This document shows positions 56,646 through 64,000 of a DNA stretch of 64,000 bases, in pieces. The notes beneath the pieces were generated by a model. It saw nothing but the letters and a program-made list of their open reading frames with translations, had not been told where the DNA came from and did not search any database. Origin of the DNA: Micromonospora haikouensis (GTDB taxonomy: Bacteria; Actinomycetota; Actinomycetes; Mycobacteriales; Micromonosporaceae); NCBI RefSeq assembly GCF_900091595.1, contig NZ_FMCW01000009.1:1-64000 (forward strand), written 5' to 3'. The translations under genes were made by a program, and so were the position numbers. Positions within the stretch are counted from its first letter, which is position 1. Each line of letters begins with the position of its first letter.

Positions 56646-57248
56646 GTGAGCGCCGAGCCGATCCCGACACCACCTGGCCCCTGGTGCCCGGACCCGATCC
56701 GGCAACAGCGTGCCGACTACACGCTGGAAGACCTGCCCCACCTGCCGGACGACGCCCCCCGCGTCGAACTCGTCGACGGAGCCCTCCGAGTGACACCCTC
56801 CCCCACTTTGGGCCACCAGGACATCGCCAGCCTGCTGTGGCTGTGGCTGCGCGCGCACGCGCCCGAGCACCTACGCGCCACGCAGGCCGTCGGGGTCGCG
56901 CTCGACGCGAAGAACACCCGGCAGCCGGACGTGCTGCTGCGCCGCGCCGACGTACGCGCCGACCGGTCCCTGCTCCAGCCCGAGGACGTGGTCCTCGCGG
57001 TGGAGGTGGTGTCCCCCGGCACCCGGCGGATCGATCGCTTCGCCAAGCCCGCCGAGTACGCCGCCGCCGGCATCCCGTTCTACTGGCGCATCGAGCAGGA
57101 CCCGGTGCACGTGTACGCGTACCGGCTCAGCGACCGGCTCAGCCTCGGCGGCGAGCGGCAGTACGAGCTGGTCGCCGACAGCGCGGAGCTGATCGCGCTG
57201 GCCGAGCCGTTCGAGATCAAGCTGCCGGTCGCCGAGCTCACCGGCTGA
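56646..57248 (+). CDS. Uma2-family (DUF820) PD-(D/E)XK nuclease-like protein
   Basis: A 200-residue protein of the Uma2 restriction-endonuclease-like family. The fold is shown by the early PRVELVDGALRVTPSP, the Asp in RQPDVLL, and the (D/E)xK-like VVLAVEVVSPGT followed by RIDRFAKPAEYAAAGIPFYW. The family is abundant in cyanobacteria and actinomycetes, often as many paralogues, and its true role is unknown despite the nuclease fold. GTG 56646 follows TACGCT by 6 bases. Not linked to the BREX locus. Confidence 0.9.
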   Translation: MSAEPIPTPPGPWCPDPIRQQRADYTLEDLPHLPDDAPRVELVDGALRVTPSPTLGHQDIASLLWLWLRAHAPEHLRATQAVGVALDAKNTRQPDVLLRRADVRADRSLLQPEDVVLAVEVVSPGTRRIDRFAKPAEYAAAGIPFYWRIEQDPVHVYAYRLSDRLSLGGERQYELVADSAELIALAEPFEIKLPVAELTG

Positions 57249-57290
57249 CCCGGCCCGTTTCGCCGCACCCGCCCCGGGTAGCCAGGCCGC

Positions 57291-57512
57291 ATGGCCGAGC
57301 AGAGGGAATTCCGCGCGGGCGACCACGTGTCCTGGGCCAGCCACAGCGGCCGGGCGTACGGGGTCGTCCGGGAGAAGCTCACCGAGCGCACGCACGTGCG
57401 GGGGCGCGCCGTGAACGCGTCCCCCGAGCAGCCGCAGTACCGCATCCGCAACGACGACTCGGGGCGGGACGTCGCCCACCGGCCGGAGGTGCTGCGCCGT
57501 GAGCGGGAGTGA
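57291..57512 (+). CDS. HVA1/TUDOR (DUF2945-like) small protein
   Basis: A 73-residue beta-rich protein of the hypervirulence-associated TUDOR type. The signature is FRAGDHVSWASHSGRAYGVVREKLT, then NASPEQPQYRIRNDDSGRDVAHRPEVLRR. It probably binds protein or nucleic acid; function unknown. The next gene begins 14 bases before its stop, so the two are translated together. Confidence 0.85.
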   Translation: MAEQREFRAGDHVSWASHSGRAYGVVREKLTERTHVRGRAVNASPEQPQYRIRNDDSGRDVAHRPEVLRRERE

Positions 57513-57849
57513 GGGGGACCGGCACGGGGAGACGTACCGGGAGTTCACCGAGGCGGTCAACATGCGGCCCGGCGAGCTGTCGGCGTGGCTGGAGAGCGAC
57601 GAGTCGAAGCACGTCGGCTGGCGGAAGAAGGGCACGGCCGGCGGGGAGTCGGTGGGACACTCGTCCGGCCGGCGGATCGTCGAGCTGCTGCGCCGCAAGC
57701 GCGCCGAGCTGACGGAGGCCGACTACCGGCACATGCGCAAGGTCGTCGGCTACGTGCACCGGCACCTGGCGCAGCGCCCCGCAGGCGACGTGCGGGACAC
57801 GAAGTGGCGTTGGTCGCTGATGAACTGGGGCCACGACCCGCTCCGGTGA
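57499..57849 (+). CDS. DUF3140 protein
   Basis: A 116-residue helical protein with the DUF3140 pattern: FTEAVNMRPGELSAWLESDESKHVGW, SVGHSSGRRIVELLRRKRAELTEADYRHMRKVVGYVHRHLAQRP and a final WRWSLMNWGHDPLR. GTG 57499 overlaps the end of the HVA1 gene. This pair (HVA1 plus DUF3140) occurs together in many actinomycetes and proteobacteria; the function is unknown. Confidence 0.88.
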   Translation: MSGSEGDRHGETYREFTEAVNMRPGELSAWLESDESKHVGWRKKGTAGGESVGHSSGRRIVELLRRKRAELTEADYRHMRKVVGYVHRHLAQRPAGDVRDTKWRWSLMNWGHDPLR

Positions 57850-57942
57850 GCGGGCCGCGCCCACGGCCGCCACGACCCGCCCGCGGGTGCGGGCCCGCGC
57901 CCGACCGCCCCGGCAGGCGGCCCCACCCGGGCCCGACGCCGG

Positions 57943-60651
57943 TCAGTGGTCGGCGCTGTTCCAGTCCGGGCCCTCGCCGACGGAGACCTCCAGCGGCACC
58001 GACAGCGGGTACGCCCCGCCCATCTGGCCGCGCACCAGCGCCTCCAGGGCGTCGCGTTCGCCGGGGGCGACCTCGAAGACCAGCTCGTCGTGCACCTGGA
58101 GCAGCATTCGCGAGCGCAGCCCGGCCTCGCGCAGGCCGGCGTCGACGCGCAGCATGGCGACCTTGATGATGTCGGCCGCCGAGCCCTGGATGGGGGCGTT
58201 GAGCGCCATCCGCTCGGCCATGTCCCGCCGCTGCCGGTTGTCGCTGACCAGGTCGGGCAGGTAACGGCGGCGGCCCAGGATGGTGGAGGTGTAGCCGTCG
58301 TGCCGGGCACGGGCCACCACCTCCTGGAGGTAGTCGCGGACCCCGCCGAACCCGGCGAAGTAGTTGTCCATCAGCCCGCGCGCCTCCTCGGCGGTGATGC
58401 CGAGCTGCTGGGACAGGCCGAACGCGCTCAGCCCGTACGCCAGGCCGTAGTTCATCGCCTTGATCTTGCGCCGCTGGTCGGCGGTGACCTCGGCGACCGG
58501 CACCGCGAACACCGACGAGGCGGTGGCGGCGTGGAAGTCGTGGCCGGAGTTGAACGCCTCGATCAGCTTGGCGTCCGACGACAGGTGCGCCATGATCCGC
58601 ATCTCGATCTGGCTGTAGTCGGCGGTGAGCAGGCACTCGAAGCCCTCCCCCACGACGAACGCGCGGCGGATCCGCCGGCCCTCCTCGGTGCGGATCGGGA
58701 TGTTCTGCAGGTTGGGGTCGGTGGAGGAGAGCCGACCGGTGGCCGCCACGGTCTGCTTGAACGTGGTGTGGATGCGGCCGTCCTCGGAGACCGACTTGAG
58801 CAGGCCGTCGACGGTCGTCTTCAGCTTCGCCACGTCCCGGTGGCGCAGCAGGTGCTCCAGCACGGGCAGCGGGTTCTGCGCGTAGAGCCACTGCAGGGCG
58901 TCGGCGTCGGTGGTGTAGCCGGTCTTGATCTTCTTGGTCTTCGGCAGCCCCAGCTCGCCGAAGAGCAGCTCCTGGAGCTGCTTGGGCGAGCCCAGGTTGA
59001 ACTCCCGACCGACGGCGGCGTACGCGCCCTGCGCGGCGGACTTCACCTCACCCGCGAAGTGCGCCTCCAGCTCGTGCAGGTAGTCCAGGTCGGCGGCGAT
59101 GCCGACCCGCTGCATCGCGGCGAGCACGTCCGACAGCGGCAGCTCGACCTCCGCCATCAGCCGGGCGGACTGCTCGCCGTCGCGGGACAGCTCGGCGTCG
59201 ATCGCGTCGGCGAGGTCGAGGGTGGCCCGGGCCTGGAGCATCAGGTTCTGCTCGGCCTCGCCGTCGTCGCCGAGCCCCTCGAAGGTGAGCTGCCCGGTCT
59301 CGGGGGCGTCGACCCGCAGCTCGCGGTGCAGGTAGCGCAGCGCCAGGTCGGTCAGGTCGTATGAGCGCTGGTCGGGGCGGGCCAGGTAGGCGGCCAGCTC
59401 GGTGTCCCGGGCGACGCCGGCCAGGGACCAGCCCCGGGCGGCGAACGCCAGCCGGGCGTGCTTGCTGTCGTGCAGGACCTTCGGCCGGGCCGGGTCGGCC
59501 AGCCAGGCCGCGAGGGCCCGCTCGTCGGCCTCGGCCAGCGCCGTCGGGTCGAGCCACGCCGCCGGGCCGGTGGCCAGCGCGAGGGCCAGGGCGTCGAGCT
59601 GCGGCTCGTAGCGCTCGCGGGGGGCCGTCGGCTTGGCCGGGGTCTTCACCGCCACGCCGACCTGGGTGCCGGCGGGGGCGTGTGCCTCCAGCCAGGTGAC
59701 CACCGCCCCGGGCTCGGTGAGCCGCTCGGCGGCCAGGTCGAACCCGGCCTCGGCCTCCGGCTCGACGGCCTCCAGGTACTGGTAGAGGCGGTCGCGCAGG
59801 ATGCGGAACTCCAGGGTGTCGAAGACCTGGTGCACGGCCTCGCGGTCCCAGCCGGCCCAGCGGGCGTCCTCGGGGCGGACCGGCAGCTCCAGGTCGGAGA
59901 CCAGGCAGTTGATCTCGTAGTTGCGGATCACGTCGGCGAGCCGCTCGCGCAGGCTGTCGCCGGCCTTGCCCTTGATCTCGTCGGCGCGGGCCACCACACC
60001 GTCGAGACCGCCGTAGAGGTTGATCCACTTGGCGGCGGTCTTCGGGCCGACCCCCGGCACGCCGGGCAGGTTGTCGCTGGTCTCGCCGACCAGCGCCGCC
60101 AGGTCGCGGTAGCGCTGCGGGCCCACGCCGTACTTCGCCTCGATCGCGGCGGCGTCCATCCGGGCCAGGTCGGAGACGCCCTTGCGCGGGTAGAGCACGG
60201 TGATGTGGTCGTCGACGAGCTGGAAGGCGTCCCGGTCGCCGCTGGAGATCAGCACCGACATGCCCTGGTCGCGGGCCTGGCAGGCGAGGGTGGCGATGAC
60301 GTCGTCGGCCTCGTAGCCCTCCTTCTCCACCACCGGGATGCGCAGCGCCGCGAGGACCTCCTTGACGAGGCTGACCTGGCCCTTGAAGTCGGCCGGGGTC
60401 TCGCTGCGGCCCGCCTTGTATTCCGCGTATTTCTCCGTGCGGAAGGACTGCCGGGAGACGTCGAAGGCCACGACGATGTGGGTGGGCTGCTCGTCGCGCA
60501 GCACGTTGATCAGCATCGAGGTGAAGCCGTAGACGGCGTTTGTCGGCTGCCCCGTCGTGGTGGAGAAGTTCTCCACCGGCAGGGCGAAGAACGCCCGGTA
60601 TGCCATGGAGTGTCCGTCGACGAGGAGCAGGCGCGGCGTCGTAGCTGTCAC
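57943..60651 (-). CDS. polA: DNA polymerase I
   Basis: A 902-residue family A polymerase that fills repair gaps and removes RNA primers. The N-terminal 5' nuclease has LLVDGHSMAYRAFFALP and the acidic metal sites (YEADDVIATL, SGDRDAFQLV). The central 3'-5' exonuclease-like domain lacks the Asp/Glu set of E. coli Pol I and is probably inactive, as in mycobacteria. Polymerase motifs are DYSQIEMR from residue 678, RRKIKAMNYGLAYG, and QVHDELVFEV near 855. GTG 60651 lies 7 bases after TAGAGT. It sits next to rpsA and uvrB in the standard actinomycete order. Confidence 0.97.
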   Translation of the reverse strand: MTATTPRLLLVDGHSMAYRAFFALPVENFSTTTGQPTNAVYGFTSMLINVLRDEQPTHIVVAFDVSRQSFRTEKYAEYKAGRSETPADFKGQVSLVKEVLAALRIPVVEKEGYEADDVIATLACQARDQGMSVLISSGDRDAFQLVDDHITVLYPRKGVSDLARMDAAAIEAKYGVGPQRYRDLAALVGETSDNLPGVPGVGPKTAAKWINLYGGLDGVVARADEIKGKAGDSLRERLADVIRNYEINCLVSDLELPVRPEDARWAGWDREAVHQVFDTLEFRILRDRLYQYLEAVEPEAEAGFDLAAERLTEPGAVVTWLEAHAPAGTQVGVAVKTPAKPTAPRERYEPQLDALALALATGPAAWLDPTALAEADERALAAWLADPARPKVLHDSKHARLAFAARGWSLAGVARDTELAAYLARPDQRSYDLTDLALRYLHRELRVDAPETGQLTFEGLGDDGEAEQNLMLQARATLDLADAIDAELSRDGEQSARLMAEVELPLSDVLAAMQRVGIAADLDYLHELEAHFAGEVKSAAQGAYAAVGREFNLGSPKQLQELLFGELGLPKTKKIKTGYTTDADALQWLYAQNPLPVLEHLLRHRDVAKLKTTVDGLLKSVSEDGRIHTTFKQTVAATGRLSSTDPNLQNIPIRTEEGRRIRRAFVVGEGFECLLTADYSQIEMRIMAHLSSDAKLIEAFNSGHDFHAATASSVFAVPVAEVTADQRRKIKAMNYGLAYGLSAFGLSQQLGITAEEARGLMDNYFAGFGGVRDYLQEVVARARHDGYTSTILGRRRYLPDLVSDNRQRRDMAERMALNAPIQGSAADIIKVAMLRVDAGLREAGLRSRMLLQVHDELVFEVAPGERDALEALVRGQMGGAYPLSVPLEVSVGEGPDWNSADH

Positions 60652-60658
60652 GGCAGCG

Positions 60659-60664
60659 ACTCTA
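60659..60664 (-). promoter_or_regulatory. -10 element of a leaderless polA promoter
   Basis: On the minus strand TAGAGT is followed by 7 bases and GTG 60651. Confidence 0.45.
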
Positions 60665-60729
60665 GCCCGTACAGCTGACATCCCCGCCGCGCGGCACACG
60701 ACGACGACAGCCCCGGCACGGCCGGCAAC

Positions 60730-60772
60730 GCCGACGGCCGGCCGCCCGCGAGGGGGACGACCGGCCGTCGGC
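60730..60772 (-). terminator. Terminator of the livHMGF operon
   Basis: GCCGACGGCCGG (60730-60741) pairs perfectly with CCGGCCGTCGGC (60761-60772) around a 19-base loop. It starts 8 bases after the livF stop and separates the operon from polA. Confidence 0.7.
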
Positions 60773-60780
60773 GGCGCGGG

Positions 60781-61491
60781 TCAGGCCACGCCGAGGTACG
60801 CCTCCTTGACCGCCGGGTCGTGCAGCAGCTCCTGGCCGGTGCCCTCCTTGACGATCCGGCCGGTCTCCAGCACGTAGCCCCGGTGGGCGCGGGACAGCGC
60901 CTGCTGGGCGTTCTGCTCCACCAGCAGGATCGTGGTGCCCTGCTCGTTGATCCGGGTGATGATCTCGAAGATCTGCTGGATCAGCTTCGGCGCGAGCCCC
61001 ATCGACGGCTCGTCGAGCAGCAGCAGCCGGGGCCGGGCCATCAGCGCCCGCCCCACGGCGAGCATCTGCTGCTCGCCGCCGGACAGGGTGCCGCCGGCCT
61101 GCTTGCGCCGCTCGGCCAGCCGGGGGAACAGGTCCAGCACCATGGCCATGTCCTTGGCGATCTCCGCCTTGTCCCGGCGGGTGTACGCCCCCATCTCCAG
61201 GTTCTCCAGCACCGTCATCCCCGGGAACACGCCCCGGCCCTCCGGCGCCTGCCCGATGCCCCGGGTGACCCGCAGGTCGGCCCGCATCCGGGTGACGTCG
61301 GTGCCGTCGAAGACGATCGAACCCTGGGCCACCGGGCGCAGCCCGGAGATCGCCCGCATCGTGGTGGTCTTGCCGGCGCCGTTGGCGCCGATGAGCGCGA
61401 CCACCTCGCCCTCGTTGACCACCAGGCTGATCCCGTGCAGGGCCTGGATGCGCCCGTAGAGCAGAGTCAGGTCCTTGATCTCAAGCAGCAT
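60781..61491 (-). CDS. livF: Branched-chain amino acid ABC transporter ATP-binding protein LivF
   Basis: A 236-residue ABC ATPase. Walker A is GANGAGKTT, the signature LSGGEQQMLAVGRALM and Walker B LLLLDEPSMGLAP. The length and the TLLYGRIQALHGISL N-terminus are those of LivF. It starts inside the end of livG (11-base overlap). LivF and LivG form the two nucleotide-binding subunits that power import of leucine, isoleucine and valine, or related amino acids or amides. Confidence 0.95.
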   Translation of the reverse strand: MLLEIKDLTLLYGRIQALHGISLVVNEGEVVALIGANGAGKTTTMRAISGLRPVAQGSIVFDGTDVTRMRADLRVTRGIGQAPEGRGVFPGMTVLENLEMGAYTRRDKAEIAKDMAMVLDLFPRLAERRKQAGGTLSGGEQQMLAVGRALMARPRLLLLDEPSMGLAPKLIQQIFEIITRINEQGTTILLVEQNAQQALSRAHRGYVLETGRIVKEGTGQELLHDPAVKEAYLGVA

Positions 61492-62393
61492 CGGTCGGCA
61501 CCCCCAGGTACGCGGCGATCACCTTCGGGTCGTCCCGGACCTCGGCCGGCAGCCCCTCGGCGATCTTCTTGCCGAACTCCAGCACGACGATCCGGTCGGT
61601 CACGCCCATCACCAGCCGCATGTCGTGCTCGATCAGCAGCACGGTCGTGCCCTTGTCCCGGATCTGGCGGATCAGGCCGAGCAGTTCCTCCTTCTCCGCC
61701 GGGGTGAAGCCGGCGGCCGGCTCGTCCAGGCAGAGCAGGGCGGGGTCGGTGGCCAGCGCGCGGGCGATCTCCAGGCGGCGCTGCTCGCCGTACGACAGGT
61801 TGCGGGCCAGGTCGTTCGCACGCCGCTCGATGCCGACGAACCGCAGCAGCTCGCGCGCCTTCTCCCGGCCCTCCCGCTCCTCCCGGAAGTGCCGCGGCAG
61901 CCGCAGCATGGCCGAGATGACGCTGGTCTTGTGGTGGACGTCCGCGCCCACCATCACGTTCTCCAGCGCCGTCATCTCGGGGAAGAGCCGGATGTTCTGG
62001 AACGTCCGGGCAATGCCGGCCTTGGTGATCCACGACCGCCGCTTGCCGTTGGTGCGCTGCCCCTTGAACCGGATCTCACCCTCGGTGGGCCGGTAGACGC
62101 CCGTCATCGCGTTGAAGCAGGTGGTCTTGCCGGCGCCGTTCGGGCCGATCAGGCCGAGGATCTCCCCCTTGTAGAGGGTGAAGTTGACCTTGTCGAGGGC
62201 GACGACGCCACCGAAGCGCAGCGTCACGTCGTCGACCTCCAGCAGCGGTTCCCGCCCCGCCGCGTCGGGCCCGGCCGGGGTGGCCGCCGTCGGCGCGCCG
62301 GAGCCGGGCTCCGGTGGCACGCCGACCGTGCTGCGGCCGTCGGCGGTGATGTCGCGGTCGCTGCTCGCGTCGCGCTCGCTCTTCATCTGCGGA

Positions 62394-62401
<8 letters not shown>
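61481..62401 (-). CDS. livG: Branched-chain amino acid ABC transporter ATP-binding protein LivG
   Basis: A 306-residue ABC ATPase. After a non-conserved Gly/Pro/Asp-rich N-terminus of about 45 residues come Walker A GPNGAGKTT, the signature LSYGEQRRLEIARALA and Walker B LLCLDEPAAGFTP, plus the LivG-type C-terminal region. GTG 62401 overlaps the livM stop by 8 bases; ATG 62386 is an in-frame alternative. The N-terminal extension is unusual for LivG but occurs in actinomycetes. Confidence 0.93.
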
Positions 62402-63544
<1,143 letters not shown>

Positions 63545-63548
<4 letters not shown>

Positions 63549-64000
63549 GCGCGCGCCCTCCCGAGAGATTCGCCGAGCAGGCCGGTGGGCCGGAACATCA
63601 GCAGCACGATCAGCAGCACGAAGCCGGTGAAGTCCTTCCAGTCTCCGCCGAACAGGCCGGCGGCGTAGTTCTCCGCCACCCCGAGCAGCAGGCCGCCGAG
63701 CAACGCGCCGCGCAGGTTGCCGATGCCGCCGAGCACCGCCGCCGCGAACGCCTTGAGCCCGATCAGGAAGCCCACGTTGAACTTCGTGTAGCCGTAGCGG
63801 ACGTTCCACAGCAGCGCCGCGACGCCGGCCATCAGGCCGCCGAGCACGAAGACCAGCAGGATCACCCGGTTCTTGTTCACGCCCATCAGGGCGGCCGTGT
63901 CCGCGTCCTGGGCCACGGCCCGGATGCCGCGGCCCAGCCGGCTGCGGTTCACGAACTGGTCCAGGCTGACCATCATCACCAGCGTGACACCGAGGATGAG
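63545..64000 (-). CDS. livH: Branched-chain amino acid ABC transporter permease LivH (partial, window edge)
   Basis: The C-terminal 151 residues of LivH, open to the right edge. Visible are GIRAVAQDADTAALMGVNKNRVILLVF (the ATPase-contact loop), GLKAFAAAVLGGIGNLRGALLGGLLLG and a final FRPTGLLGES. The start codon, and probably a substrate-binding protein gene, lie beyond 64000. Confidence 0.95.

Overview
This 64 kb window comes from a high-GC actinomycete, most likely a member of the Micromonosporaceae (Micromonospora-like). I infer this from the strong G/C bias at third codon positions, frequent GTG starts, a mycothiol-dependent enzyme, XRE/DUF5753 and DUF397 regulators, and the actinobacterial order uvrC, uvrA, typA, terC, uvrB, coaE, rpsA, polA, livFGMH. 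No rRNA or tRNA gene or CRISPR array was seen.

Region 1 (1-15.5 kb) is a defence island holding most of a type 2 BREX (Pgl) phage-exclusion locus. It starts inside a transposase whose end lies against the C-terminal third of the BREX methyltransferase PglX. The insertion appears to have cut pglX. Lower-GC accessory genes follow: an RNase H-like protein with a Cys cluster, a SWIM zinc-finger protein, and a DUF397/XRE regulator pair. Then come a small Cys/His protein and an intact, tightly coupled run pglY-pglZ-brxD-brxHI. No pglW is present in the window.

Region 2 (15.5-33 kb) holds exported proteins and DNA repair genes. The exported proteins are a subtilisin-like protease with two P domains, an endonuclease/exonuclease/phosphatase-fold enzyme with a jacalin-like tail, a penicillin-acylase-family hydrolase with a discoidin domain, and a TAT/lipobox Rieske protein. 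uvrC and uvrA are here with rsgA, which is preceded by a likely 15-codon leader ORF. A mycothiol-dependent isomerase-family gene, an MBL hydrolase, a DedA protein, a methyltransferase and cspA complete the region.

Region 3 (33-46 kb) holds a MarR/MMPL divergent pair, a DedA protein fused to a degenerate PAP2-like half, typA, a class A beta-lactamase-like hydrolase, a CX5R phosphatase, a probable murein-peptide recycling pair (dipeptide epimerase plus NlpC/P60 peptidase), and terC behind a yybP-ykoY manganese riboswitch. A 128-bp inverted-repeat element, possibly a MITE, lies at 40.7-40.9 kb.

Region 4 (46-64 kb) holds an SDR, an orphan XRE/DUF5753 regulator, uvrB, an anchored two-repeat protein, a coaE-GrpB fusion, rpsA, small genes (a methyltransferase, Uma2, HVA1/TUDOR, DUF3140), polA, and the livH-M-G-F branched-chain amino acid transporter operon, which runs off the right edge.

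At least nine genes have a TANNNT -10 element 6-7 nt before the start codon, which suggests leaderless mRNAs. One of these is pglY, so the BREX effector genes may have a promoter independent of the broken pglX.
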